Of a stretch of DNA of 64,000 nt, positions 1 to 9,225 are shown piece after piece (positions within the stretch are counted from its first letter, which is position 1; each line of letters begins with the position of its first letter). This stretch comes from Candidatus Eisenbacteria bacterium. Its GTDB lineage: Bacteria > Eisenbacteria > RBG-16-71-46 > JACRLI01. The notes beneath the pieces were generated by a model, which was given only the letters and a program-made list of their open reading frames with translations, was not told where the DNA came from and did no database searches. The position numbers were made by a program, and so were the translations under genes. Location of the stretch: assembly GCA_016235265.1 (NCBI GenBank), contig JACRLI010000015.1, forward strand, positions 374,401 to 438,400, in the 5' to 3' direction.

Positions 1-1
1 C

Positions 2-421
2 CTGGCGGCACTCCTGCCCCCCTCGATCGCGGCCGACGTGGAGTTCCTGGGGATGGGGTCCCCGGAGGACCTGCCGCGGCTGTACGCGGAGGCGACGGTC
101 ATGGTGCTGCCGTCGGTGTGGGAGGCGCTCGGCCTGGTGTTGCTGGAATCGCTGGCGTGCGGAACGCCCGTCGTGGGCGCCAACCACGCCGGGATCCCGG
201 ACGTGATCGCCAGCCCGGAGGTGGGAGTGCTCTTCGAGCCGGGAGCGACCCGGCCGGCCGCCACCAACGTGGAAGGCCTCGCGCGCGCCTGTGTCGAGGC
301 GCTGGAACTGGCACGGCGCCCCGGGACGGCCGGCGCCTGCCGGGCGCAGGCGGAGCAGTTCGGCTGGCCGCGACTCGGGCCGCGCTTCGAGGCAGTCTAC
401 GCCGGAATGGCCGGCCGATGA
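2..421 (+). CDS. Glycosyltransferase family 4 (GT-B), C-terminal part
   Basis: The gene enters the window already open, so only its last ~139 residues are seen. They match the nucleotide-sugar binding half of GT-B glycosyltransferases: a VMVLPSVWEALG segment followed by the LESLACGTPVVGANHAGIPDVI block, where the family's acidic residue (E of LLES) and the GGI/P-like loop contact the donor. Such enzymes add a sugar to a lipid-linked or cell-surface glycan on the cytoplasmic face. Its TGA overlaps the ATG of the next glycosyltransferase (ATGA), so the two are probably translationally coupled. The acceptor and sugar cannot be told. Confidence 0.85.
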   Translation: MAALLPPSIAADVEFLGMGSPEDLPRLYAEATVMVLPSVWEALGLVLLESLACGTPVVGANHAGIPDVIASPEVGVLFEPGATRPAATNVEGLARACVEALELARRPGTAGACRAQAEQFGWPRLGPRFEAVYAGMAGR

Positions 422-1392
422 TCCCGCGGCCCGGGGAGTGGACGGAACCGCCGTTCGTGACCGTCGTGGTGCCGACCCACAACCGGCGCGAGCTGCTGGA
501 GCGGCTGCTGGACTCGCTCGCCGCGCAGGCCTACCCCTCCGACCGGTTCGAGGTGCTGGTGATGGACAACGCCAGCTCCGACGGAACCGCGGCGATGGTG
601 GAGTCCCGGGTCCCCGGGGCGGTCCATGCCCTGAGACTGGTGCCGCAGAACAACCGCGGCCCCGCGCTCTCCCGTCACAACGGCCTCCGGATGGCCCGCG
701 GCGAGATCGTCGCCTTCACCGACAGCGACTGCACCGTGACGCCGGATTGGATCGGTGCGGGCGTGGCCGCGTTCGCGCCCGGAGTGGGACTGGTCCAGGG
801 CCGCACCCTTCCCAACCCGGCGCAGCCGCGCCACCTCTTCGAGCGGACCATCGAGGTGACCCGGCTCGGTCCCGTGTACGAGACCTGCAACATCTTCTAC
901 CGGACCGCCGATGCGCTCGAAGCCGGAGGATTCTCGGGTTCCTACGACTACTTCGGGGAGGACACCTACCTGGCCTGGAGGGTGCTGCGCATGGGCCGGC
1001 AGGCGGTGTTCTCGCCGGAGGCCCTCGTGCACCACGAGGTATTCCGCGCCTCGCTGCGACAGTGGCTCACGGAACCCCGGTTCGCGGCAGCCTGGCCGCA
1101 CATGGTGAAGACGATCCCGGAATTGCGCGCCCACCTGTACCACCGGTACTTCCTGCTCCGGGTGACCGCGATGTTCGACCTGGCGCTGGTCGGCGTGGCG
1201 CTGGCGGCGCTGGCGCACCCGGTGTTCGCGGCGCTCATCCTGCCCTATGCCATCACCCGGTACGTCGAGTGCGGCCGGCACCGGAGCCCCTGGCTCAGGC
1301 TCGCGCGCATCCTCGTGGGGCTGCCGCGCGCGCTGGTGCTCTTCACGGTGCTGCTGTACGGCTCGGCGAGGCACCGGAGCCTGGTACTGTAG
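418..1392 (+). CDS. Glycosyltransferase family 2
   Basis: This is a 324-residue inverting GT-A glycosyltransferase. The start is the ATG overlapping the previous stop. Residues 13-20 (VTVVVPTH) open the Rossmann-like domain, MDNASSDGT follows near 50, and the metal and nucleotide binding DSD lies at 102-104. A GED motif near 180 is the expected catalytic-base region. Two or three hydrophobic segments near the C-terminus (about 235-310) would anchor it to the inner membrane, as in rhamnosyl-type transferases. It likely adds a sugar during surface polysaccharide or glycolipid assembly. Its 3' end overlaps the convergent SGNH gene by 50 bases. Confidence 0.88.
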   Translation: MIPRPGEWTEPPFVTVVVPTHNRRELLERLLDSLAAQAYPSDRFEVLVMDNASSDGTAAMVESRVPGAVHALRLVPQNNRGPALSRHNGLRMARGEIVAFTDSDCTVTPDWIGAGVAAFAPGVGLVQGRTLPNPAQPRHLFERTIEVTRLGPVYETCNIFYRTADALEAGGFSGSYDYFGEDTYLAWRVLRMGRQAVFSPEALVHHEVFRASLRQWLTEPRFAAAWPHMVKTIPELRAHLYHRYFLLRVTAMFDLALVGVALAALAHPVFAALILPYAITRYVECGRHRSPWLRLARILVGLPRALVLFTVLLYGSARHRSLVL

Positions 1393-2563
1393 CGGGCGCA
1401 CCGACGCCGGTCTCGAGGTACTGTCGCAGAAGATCCGACTGGACCGAGGCCCACAGCCGGTTTCCGGCGGGGTTGAAGTGCATGTCGCCGGGAATGTAGC
1501 AGGCCGAAGCGCCTGCGGAACCGAATCGCCCGCGCATCCCGGCGTAGGAATCCAGGTACGGGACCCCTTCCGCTTCGCACACCCTGCGGACCTCCTCGAA
1601 CGGCCGGAGCGAGTACACCCCCGTGAAATGTCCCAGGTGCGGAACCGCGGTCACCACGACCCGCACGTGAGCCGCGCGCGCCGCGCGCAGGGTGGCCGCG
1701 AGCGTGGACATGGATTGTCCGACCAGTGCGCGGGTCTCGTCGGACCACTCGGGCCCGCACCAGTCGAAGAGGCGGGGAAGCCCGGCGTTGCGGCCGATCC
1801 GTGCCGGGGCGCCCACGCGCCAGTTCAGCGTGCCCTGGTAGCGCGCGGTGCGGTTCATGATGATGTCCACGAACCGCGAATAGGTCCTCACCCGGATCAT
1901 GAAGGCCTCGAGGCGGCCGGGCTCGCGCAGCCCGTCCGGGCTGCGGACGTAGCGCCCCTTCAGCGGGCTGCCTGCCGGACAGGCGAGCGGCGCCCCCGCC
2001 GAATCGAAGACCGCGGTCTGGCGGTACAGGAAGTCATCGAACACGTCGGTCATGTCCACGTTCAGCACGATCAGGTCCGGCGAGTAGGACAGCAGGGTTC
2101 GCGTGACCAGGATGTGATAGAGGATCGGCGAATAGCTGGGTGTGCCGGTGTTCACCAGCTCGAGGCGCCATCCCCGGCGCGCCAGCGGCTCCCTCAGGGC
2201 GGCCCCCACCCGCGCGGGCATGGATTGTTCCGCCGGGCCGTAGCCCTGCACGAAGGAGTCCCCCACGTAGAAGATCCGGAACGTCTCCGGTGGCTTCCGG
2301 CGCACCACGTCCGCGGGGTGGATCCACGACTGCCGGTTCGCCTTGAGCCGGTAGAGGGGGATCCCGGAGGCGGCCCACTCCGCGTGCTCCACCGTGGCGA
2401 GGGGCCGCAGCACGTGGTTGAGAACCGGGTGGGAGACGAACTCCGAGGGCCGCGCGGGACGCAGGATGCGGCAGGCGGCCTCCACCAGCAGCAGGGACAA
2501 CAGCGCCTGCAGGCCGACGAGGAGAACGCGGGCGAAGGCGCCGCGGCGCGATCGGATTCTCAT
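1343..2563 (-). CDS. Membrane-anchored SGNH/GDSL-type hydrolase
   Basis: The protein has 406 residues. The start chosen is the ATG at 2563 with GGGAGG eight bases upstream; the frame is open further but without a ribosome site. A hydrophobic anchor covers about residues 11-30. Block I of the SGNH fold is VGDSFVQGYG, with Ser103 as likely nucleophile. The Gly block is NTGTPSYSP, and the catalytic Asp and His lie in GDMH (Asp360, His362). The block III region reads DMTD rather than GxND, so the oxyanion Asn is not obvious. Such proteins often add or remove acetyl groups on glycans, which fits the neighbouring glycosyltransferases. The substrate is unknown. Confidence 0.8.
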   Translation of the reverse strand: MRIRSRRGAFARVLLVGLQALLSLLLVEAACRILRPARPSEFVSHPVLNHVLRPLATVEHAEWAASGIPLYRLKANRQSWIHPADVVRRKPPETFRIFYVGDSFVQGYGPAEQSMPARVGAALREPLARRGWRLELVNTGTPSYSPILYHILVTRTLLSYSPDLIVLNVDMTDVFDDFLYRQTAVFDSAGAPLACPAGSPLKGRYVRSPDGLREPGRLEAFMIRVRTYSRFVDIIMNRTARYQGTLNWRVGAPARIGRNAGLPRLFDWCGPEWSDETRALVGQSMSTLAATLRAARAAHVRVVVTAVPHLGHFTGVYSLRPFEEVRRVCEAEGVPYLDSYAGMRGRFGSAGASACYIPGDMHFNPAGNRLWASVQSDLLRQYLETGVGAPATVPGSGASPSRTAAP

Positions 2564-2619
2564 GGGCTGCCTCCCGTCCATGAAGCACTGCCATCGGGTG
2601 CGCCGCACGATCCTGGGTG

Positions 2620-2628
2620 TGCTATCAT
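2620..2628 (+). promoter_or_regulatory. Extended -10 promoter for the methyltransferase gene
   Basis: TGC followed by TATCAT (5 of 6 matches to TATAAT) lies 28 bases upstream of the methyltransferase start. No -35 is visible at 16-18 bases, as expected for an extended -10 site. The same TGC-TAnnnT arrangement recurs at 24366 and 58018 on the minus strand. Confidence 0.5.
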
Positions 2629-2655
2629 GCTCCGATTCCACTCAGGAGGTGAGCA

Positions 2656-3534
2656 TTGGCCATATGGGGTTTCCGCCTGGGGCCGCTCCAGGTTTCGGTT
2701 GGAATGAAGAGCGCCTGGTTGGACAAGGTCCGGAATCGCGACAACAGCAGCGAGCCGGCCAGCCCCGTGGAGGCCTCCCCGCGTGCGCGGGAGGACCATG
2801 CCCCACTCCCCCGTCCCCTCACCCGCGCGGCCATCCTCGATCGGATTCGCGGGATCGAGTGGTACCACACGGTGGACCTGGGGCAGGGAGTGGTCACCCC
2901 CGGCTTCTACGACCATGCCCCCCACCTGGACCGCTACGGGCTCCCCGCGCGGCTGGACGGGAAGCGCGTCCTGGATGTCGCCACCTTCGACGGCTACTGG
3001 GCGTTCGAGTTCGAGCGCCGCGGGGCCCGGGAGGTCGTGGGGCTGGACATCCCCAGCTGGCGGCACCTGGACCTGGCCCCCTCGGTGCGGGCCCGCATGG
3101 CCCCGGAACTGCTGGATGAGCCCACCGGCGCCGGCTTCCTGGCAGCCCGGGAGATCCTGGGCTCCCAGGTCCGCCGCGAGATCCTCAACGTCTACGATCT
3201 GTCCCCCGAACGACTGGGCAAGTTCGACCTGGTGTTCTGCGGGGACCTGCTGCTTCACATCCAGAACCCGGTCCGCGCGCTCCAGAACATCTGCAGCGTG
3301 ACCTCGGGCTCCGCCTACATCGTTGACTGCTACCGCCCGGAGCTGCCCGACGACGTGATCGAATACCGCGGAGCCCGGCGCGAGAATGTCTGGTGGCACT
3401 TCAGCTACGGGGCGCTCCGGCGCATGGTGACCGAGGCCGGCTTCCGCTCGGTTGAAGTCGTCAGCCGGTTCGAGGTTCCGCCGCGCTCCGGCGGCCGCGG
3501 GCCGAAGCGGGCCGTGTTCCGGGCGCTCCCCTAG
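2656..3534 (+). CDS. SAM-dependent methyltransferase (CmoB/DUF1698-like)
   Basis: The start is a TTG preceded by a full AGGAGGT at 2644-2650 with five bases spacing; the next ATG, at 2704, has no such site. The 292-residue protein is a class I methyltransferase. Motif I is VLDVATFDGYWAFE (residues 105-118) and the acidic SAM-ribose ligand is Asp131 in VVGLDI. The FDGYW and WYHTVDLG segments resemble the DUF1698 group that includes tRNA-U34 carboxymethyltransferase CmoB, but CmoB itself is not implied. Next to glycosyltransferases it more likely methylates a sugar or a glycolipid. It stands alone behind its own extended -10 promoter. Confidence 0.75.
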   Translation: MAIWGFRLGPLQVSVGMKSAWLDKVRNRDNSSEPASPVEASPRAREDHAPLPRPLTRAAILDRIRGIEWYHTVDLGQGVVTPGFYDHAPHLDRYGLPARLDGKRVLDVATFDGYWAFEFERRGAREVVGLDIPSWRHLDLAPSVRARMAPELLDEPTGAGFLAAREILGSQVRREILNVYDLSPERLGKFDLVFCGDLLLHIQNPVRALQNICSVTSGSAYIVDCYRPELPDDVIEYRGARRENVWWHFSYGALRRMVTEAGFRSVEVVSRFEVPPRSGGRGPKRAVFRALP

Positions 3535-3558
3535 CCCCGCCCCGAACTCCGGGCCCGG

Positions 3559-4358
3559 CTAGAACCGGGTCAGGGTGCCCGCCCGCTTGGCGTATCCCAC
3601 CGCCAGGCCGAACGAGCCGAGCCCCGCGGCGAGGAACACCACCGCGAAGCCGATGAGGGTCCACGCGACCCCCGCGAGCTGGCCCAGGTTGTACCCCTGG
3701 AGCAGCGCATGGCGCATCCCGTCGAGCGCGTGCGTGAGCGGGATCAGCGCGGCCACGTGCTGCAGCCACACCGGCAGCACCGAGCTCGGGAAGACCACGC
3801 CGCTCAGCAGCAGCACGATCAGCGCCCCCACGGTGATGATCGGCTCCACCTGCTGCACCACCATGACCACGCTGGCCCACAGGATGCCCAGCCCGGCGAA
3901 ACACAGCACCGTGAGCACGAACAGCACCAGCGCGGAGAGCAGGTTGGCGTGCGCCAGGTCCACGCGGTAGAGCAGCATTCCGAGGCTCAGGTACATCACG
4001 AAGCGGAATGCGCTGAGGAAATAGGGCCACAGCGACGACATGAGCAGGATCACCGGCAGGGGGACCGGGGACATCAGCGTGGCCTCGAGCGAGCCGGTGA
4101 GCTGGCCCTCGCGGATCTGCTTCGAGAACGCCGTGAGGCTCACCCCGACGCAGTCCGTGAGCGCGATCCCGACCAGGAAGAAGGCCAGGAAGCTGCCGCC
4201 GTACTTCTCGAGCGCCGGGATGCTCTGGGGCCCCACCGTCCGCCCGATGTAGTAGAACAGGCACAGCAGCACCAGGTTGCCCGCCAGCTGGGCGGCGAAC
4301 GTGGCGCGGTAGCTGAGCGCCATGATGGCGTCGCGCTTGAAGAACGCCCAGGCGAGCC

Positions 4359-4362
<4 letters not shown>
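3559..4362 (-). CDS. ABC-2 type transporter, permease subunit
   Basis: The protein has 267 residues with six hydrophobic segments, as in ABC-2 exporters. The GTG start at 4362 overlaps the ATPase stop (GTGA), which fixes the start and shows coupling to the upstream ATPase gene. The N-terminus (LAWAFFKRDAIMALSYR) is the amphipathic elbow helix typical of ABC-2 membrane subunits, and a LLSGVVFPSSVLPVWLQ loop precedes the last pair of helices. Together with the ATPase it would export a drug, lipid or polysaccharide from the cytoplasm. The cargo cannot be deduced from sequence. Confidence 0.88.
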
Positions 4363-5450
<1,088 letters not shown>

Positions 5451-5564
5451 GCTTGGCTCCACGATTCCGCGGCGGCTGGGAGGATAGGGATGTGCGGGCC
5501 TGCGGAAGCGTACCATCGCCGGAGCGAGGGCGGCAAGCTCGAACACCGCGGGAGTGCCCGGCGC

Positions 5565-6287
5565 CTACGCCAGGTTGTGGAACACCTTCTGTACGTCCTC
5601 GTCCTGCTCCATCTTGTCAATGAGCTGCAGGACATCCGTGGCCTTGTCCTCGGCCAGCTCCACCGGGTTGAGCGGGATGTACTCCGACTCCGACGACAGC
5701 GGCGTGATCTTGCGGTCTTCGAGCGCCTTCTGAAGGTGCCCGAATTCGGAGAACGCGCAGCGGATCACCAGCTGCGGCTCGCCCTTCTCCCCGGTGCTCT
5801 CCCCGATCTCCTCCAGCCCGAAGTCGATCAACTCCAGCTCCAGCGACTCGGCGTCCAGCCCCGCGGGGTTCAGGCGAAACACGCCCATGCGCTTGAAGTT
5901 GAAGCTGACGCTGCCCGTGGAGCCCAGGTTGCCCTCGTACTTGTGCAGGATCGAGCGGACATTGCCCACGGTGCGCGTCGGGTTGTCCGTGGCGGTCTCC
6001 ACCAGCACCGCGATGCCGTGCGGTGCGTAACCCTCGTACAGCACCTCGTGGTAGTCCGCCGAAGTCTGCCCCGAGGCCTTCTTGATCGCGGACTCGATCT
6101 TGTCCTTGGGCATGTTGATCGCGCGGGCGTTCTGGATCACCCGGCGGAGCGAGGGGTTGTTGTCCGGGTTCGGCCCGCTCGCCTTCACGGCGATGGTGAT
6201 TTCCTTCCCGATCCGGGCGAAGGCCTTGGACATCTTGTCCCAGCGGGCGAACATCGTCGCTTTGCGGGTTTCAAAAATGCGTCCCAT
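5565..6287 (-). CDS. yebC: YebC/PmpR-family protein (TACO1-like)
   Basis: The protein has 240 residues, the usual length of the family, starting at ATG 6287. The family hallmarks are present: an N-terminal basic stretch ending in [17 protein letters not shown], then [26 protein letters not shown], the [11 protein letters not shown] loop and [12 protein letters not shown]. The first residues read [11 protein letters not shown] instead of the usual MAGHSKWANI. YebC proteins act as transcriptional regulators or as translation factors that help ribosomes through difficult (for example proline-rich) sequences; sequence alone does not decide. It stands alone here, not next to ruvC. Confidence 0.95.
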   Translation of the reverse strand: MGRIFETRKATMFARWDKMSKAFARIGKEITIAVKASGPNPDNNPSLRRVIQNARAINMPKDKIESAIKKASGQTSADYHEVLYEGYAPHGIAVLVETATDNPTRTVGNVRSILHKYEGNLGSTGSVSFNFKRMGVFRLNPAGLDAESLELELIDFGLEEIGESTGEKGEPQLVIRCAFSEFGHLQKALEDRKITPLSSESEYIPLNPVELAEDKATDVLQLIDKMEQDEDVQKVFHNLA

Positions 6288-6518
6288 GCTCGAGTCCTGT
6301 CGAAGAAGTGATGCCGGGTGGCGGCCCGCCCCGCGGACCGGGCGCGGCCGGTCGCCCGGCGGCCGCCCGGGGCGCGGAATGCGAATCAAAGGCGTTCGAC
6401 GCAGGATGATAGGCCACGGAAACGCCTTCGGCAAGCCGCCTGCGCTGGCCTCCGTCCGCCTGCGCCCACGGCCGCCCGCCTCCGCCCGCCGGCCCCCGGG
6501 CGCGAACCACTCTTGGGA

Positions 6519-6547
6519 TTGACGCCCGGCGCCCCGGCGGTCAGAGT
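6519..6547 (+). promoter_or_regulatory. Possible sigma-70-type promoter
   Basis: TTGACG (6519-6524) and CAGAGT (6542-6547) are separated by 17 bases, 36 bases before the NTF2-like gene. The -10 matches only 3 of 6, so this is weak. The rest of the gap 6288-6582 is very GC-rich and shows nothing else. Confidence 0.3.
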
Positions 6548-6582
6548 GCGCCGGAGACCCATCCATTCGAGGGAGGGAGACG

Positions 6583-7056
6583 ATGTCCGTCCGAATGCTG
6601 CTGCCATGGGTGCTGCTGGCCGCCGCGGTCACCGGCGCGCCGACCGCCGCCGGCCCGGCCCCCGCCGTGGAGCCCGACCGGGACCCCGCCGAAGTCCGCA
6701 AGGTGATCGCCGCGCAGGCGGACGCCTGGAACCGCGGGGACCTCGAAGGCTACATGCGCGGCTACTGGGAGTCCGACTCGCTCACCTTCTACGGCGGCGG
6801 CGACGTGACCCGCGGCTGGAAGCCCACGCTGGAACGCTACCGGAAGCGCTGCCAGGGCGAGGGCCGCGAGATGGGCCGGCTCACCCTGGACCTGGCGGAC
6901 GTGTCGATCGTGGCACCCGGCCAGGCGGTGGTGCGCGGCGCCTGGGCCCTGGTGCGCGCCGCGGACCGCCCGCACGGGCTTTTCACGCTCTGGCTGCGCC
7001 ACTTCGGCCGGGACGGCTGGCGCGTGGTGCACGACCACAGCAGCTCGGCGTCGTGA
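6583..7056 (+). CDS. Secreted NTF2-like (DUF4440/SnoaL-type) protein
   Basis: The protein has 157 residues, with GGGAGGGAG before the ATG. A signal peptide covers about residues 1-22. The mature part has the NTF2-like cone fold signature of DUF4440 proteins: [26 protein letters not shown], then [13 protein letters not shown], and a final strand pair [23 protein letters not shown]. These folds bind small molecules or act as ketosteroid-isomerase-like enzymes, and most DUF4440 members have no known role. It ends one base into the next gene (TGATG), so it may belong to the transporter operon that follows. Confidence 0.8.
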   Translation: MSVRMLLPWVLLAAAVTGAPTAAGPAPAVEPDRDPAEVRKVIAAQADAWNRGDLEGYMRGYWESDSLTFYGGGDVTRGWKPTLERYRKRCQGEGREMGRLTLDLADVSIVAPGQAVVRGAWALVRAADRPHGLFTLWLRHFGRDGWRVVHDHSSSAS

Positions 7057-7301
7057 TGGAGCGCGCATACCGGCTGCTGGCGCTGCTCCCGGGGCTCGCG
7101 ATCCTGGTGGGGGTGCCCCTCGCCAACCGCGTCCGGCCCTACGTCCTGGGACTCCCCTTCCTGCTCTTCTGGATCGTGTGCTGCGTGCTGCTCACCTCGG
7201 CGGTGATGACGCTGGTGTGGTACCTGGACCGCGCGGCGGATGCTGCGAAGGGCCCGGGGCGGGCAGGCGGCGGGCCGGGTGGCCGCGGGGAGGCCCCGTG
7301 A
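7056..7301 (+). CDS. Small membrane protein, DUF3311 family
   Basis: The protein has 81 residues and two transmembrane helices (about 7-24 and 29-57), followed by a short basic/Gly-rich cytoplasmic tail. The ATG overlaps the preceding TGA, and its own TGA overlaps the symporter's GTG. DUF3311 proteins are nearly always encoded immediately before an SSS-family symporter, as here, and are thought to be an accessory subunit of that carrier. The role is inferred from family and context only. Confidence 0.8.
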   Translation: MERAYRLLALLPGLAILVGVPLANRVRPYVLGLPFLLFWIVCCVLLTSAVMTLVWYLDRAADAAKGPGRAGGGPGGRGEAP

Positions 7302-8785
7302 GCCCGGCCCTGCTCATCCTGGTGCTGTTCCTGGCGCTCTCCTTCGCGCTCGGCGTGGCCGCGCGCCGCGGGCGAACCATGAGCCTGGAGCAGTGGACCG
7401 TGGGCGGCCGGGGCTTCGGGGCCGTGTTCGTGTTCCTGCTCATGGCGGGCGAGATCTACACCACCTTCACCTTCCTCGGTGGCAGCGGCTGGGCGTACGG
7501 GCGCGGCGCGCCCGCCTTCTACATCCTGTGCTACGGCGTGATCGCCTACTCGCTCTCCTACTTCCTGCTGCCGGTGGTGTGGCGCTACGCCACCGCCCAC
7601 CGCCTGCACTCCCAGGCGGACTTCTTCGTGCGCAAGTACGACAGCCCGGCCCTGGGGGTGGTGGTGTCGCTGGTGAGCGTCACCGCCATCGTGCCCTACC
7701 TGGTGCTGCAGCTGAAAGGCCTGGGGATCATCGTCTCGGAGACGTCCGGCGGGAGCATCCCGCCGCACCCGGCGGTGTGGCTCAGCACCGCGGCGCTGGT
7801 GGCCTACGTGATCGTCTCGGGAGTGCACGGCTCGGCTTGGACTGCTGTGGTGAAGGACGTCATGATCCTCGCGGTGGCGGTGGGGCTGGGCATCTACCTT
7901 CCGCTGCACTACTACGGCGGGTACCAGCCCATGTTCGAGGCCATCGAGCGGGCCCGGCCGGCGTTCCTCACGCTGTCCGCGGAGACCCGGAGCGTGCCGT
8001 GGTTCCTCTCCACGGTGATGCTCTCGGCCCTGGGGTTCTACATGTGGCCGCATGCCTTCGCATCCAGCTACACCGCCAAGTCGGAGGACGTGTTTCGCAA
8101 GAACGCCGCGCTGATGCCGATCTACCAGCTGGTGCTGCTGTTCGTGTTCTTCACCGGGTTCGCGGCGATCCTCCAGGTGCCCGGGCTCGCGGGCCCGGAT
8201 GCGGACCTGTCGCTGCTGCGGCTTTCGCAGAAGAGCTTTTCGCCCGCGCTGCTGGGTCTCATCGGCGCCGCGGGCCTGCTCACGGCGCTGGTGCCGGGAT
8301 CCATGCTGCTGCTGACCGCCGCCACCATCCTGGCCAAGAACGTGTACCGCGTGTTCGTCCCGTCGGCGGACGAGCGCACCGTGGGGATTCTCGCGCGCTC
8401 GCTGGTGCCGGTCATCGCCCTGGTGTCGGTGCTCTTCGCGCTGCACGGAGGCACCACGCTGGTGCCGCTGCTGCTGATGGGCTACAACTTCGTCGCGCAG
8501 CTCTTTCCCGCGATGATGCTCAGCCTGCCGCGGCGGCCGTGGGCCAGCCGCGCGGGCGCGCTCGCCGGCATCCTCGCAGGGGTGGCCACGGTGGCGTGGC
8601 TGTCGACGCCGGGAACCACGCTGGCCAGGGTCCTCCCGGGATGGCCCCCGGAAATCACCGACCTCAACGTGGGCTTCGTGGCCATGGCGGTGAACGCGGT
8701 GGTGGTGCTTGCGGTGAGCGCGGTCACCCCCGGCCCGCGGCCGGACGCGGGGGCGACCGCGCCGCAGATCACTCGAGGATCGTGA
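7298..8785 (+). CDS. Sodium:solute symporter (SSS family)
   Basis: The protein has 495 residues with about 13 hydrophobic helices, starting at a GTG overlapping the previous stop. SSS features seen include TVGGRGFG after the first helix, MAGEIYTTFTFLGGSGWAYGRG in the sodium-site region of TM1-TM2, and MWPHAFASSYTAKSEDVFRKNA in the middle. The pairing with DUF3311 resembles monocarboxylate or pantothenate-type carriers, but the substrate is not determined. Transport would be sodium-driven uptake at the inner membrane. The last 17 bases overlap the convergent NIPSNAP-like gene. Confidence 0.9.
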   Translation: MSPALLILVLFLALSFALGVAARRGRTMSLEQWTVGGRGFGAVFVFLLMAGEIYTTFTFLGGSGWAYGRGAPAFYILCYGVIAYSLSYFLLPVVWRYATAHRLHSQADFFVRKYDSPALGVVVSLVSVTAIVPYLVLQLKGLGIIVSETSGGSIPPHPAVWLSTAALVAYVIVSGVHGSAWTAVVKDVMILAVAVGLGIYLPLHYYGGYQPMFEAIERARPAFLTLSAETRSVPWFLSTVMLSALGFYMWPHAFASSYTAKSEDVFRKNAALMPIYQLVLLFVFFTGFAAILQVPGLAGPDADLSLLRLSQKSFSPALLGLIGAAGLLTALVPGSMLLLTAATILAKNVYRVFVPSADERTVGILARSLVPVIALVSVLFALHGGTTLVPLLLMGYNFVAQLFPAMMLSLPRRPWASRAGALAGILAGVATVAWLSTPGTTLARVLPGWPPEITDLNVGFVAMAVNAVVVLAVSAVTPGPRPDAGATAPQITRGS

Positions 8786-9065
8786 AGATCTCCCGGCGGC
8801 CCGACTCCACGAGTGGCGTGAACTTCGCGTACCACTGCTTCCACTCGGCGTTGCCCGTGACTTCCTGAAGGTGCTTCTCGAACGCCGCGAAATTGGCGTG
8901 CGAAGTCTCGAGCACGAAGGTGTAGAACGGACCGGTGAAGTCCGTCATGGTGCGGGTGGCGCCGGATCCGACCTTGCTCATGATCGGCTTCACCTGCTCC
9001 CAAGCCTCCCGCGCCTCGCGGGCCTTGCCGAACTTCAGTTGAAACACGCTTCGCACCAGGATCAT
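8769..9065 (-). CDS. NIPSNAP-like dimeric alpha-beta barrel protein
   Basis: This is a small cytoplasmic protein of 98 residues, starting at ATG 9065 with GGAGGAGG eight bases upstream. The pattern VFQLKFGKAREAREAWEQVKPIM, then MTDFTGPFYTFVLETSHANFAAFEKHLQEV fits the ferredoxin-like NIPSNAP/ABM-type fold, which forms dimers and can bind or oxidise small aromatic or lipid molecules. No catalytic residues can be assigned. It stands alone, convergent with the symporter. Confidence 0.6.
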   Translation of the reverse strand: MILVRSVFQLKFGKAREAREAWEQVKPIMSKVGSGATRTMTDFTGPFYTFVLETSHANFAAFEKHLQEVTGNAEWKQWYAKFTPLVESGRREIFTILE

Positions 9066-9212
9066 GATTGAAGCCTCCTCCGGGTTCGCGACCTGATGCG
9101 GCCGTCCTGATAGTGCACCGGCCTCCTCGCGGGAAGCAAGCGCCACGTGGGACGGCGGCGGCTGGATCGCGTCCCGCGTCGAAACCCGGTTCCTCATCGG
9201 CCGGGCTGCGTG

Positions 9213-9218
9213 TAGTGT
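9213..9218 (+). promoter_or_regulatory. -10 box of a probable leaderless transcript
   Basis: TAGTGT ends exactly seven bases before the ATG of the MFS gene, and no Shine-Dalgarno is present. A start of transcription 7-8 bases after a -10 would fall on the ATG itself. The same spacing is seen at 30416 and nearly so at 54046 (minus). Confidence 0.45.
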
Positions 9219-9225
9219 CCGCGCC

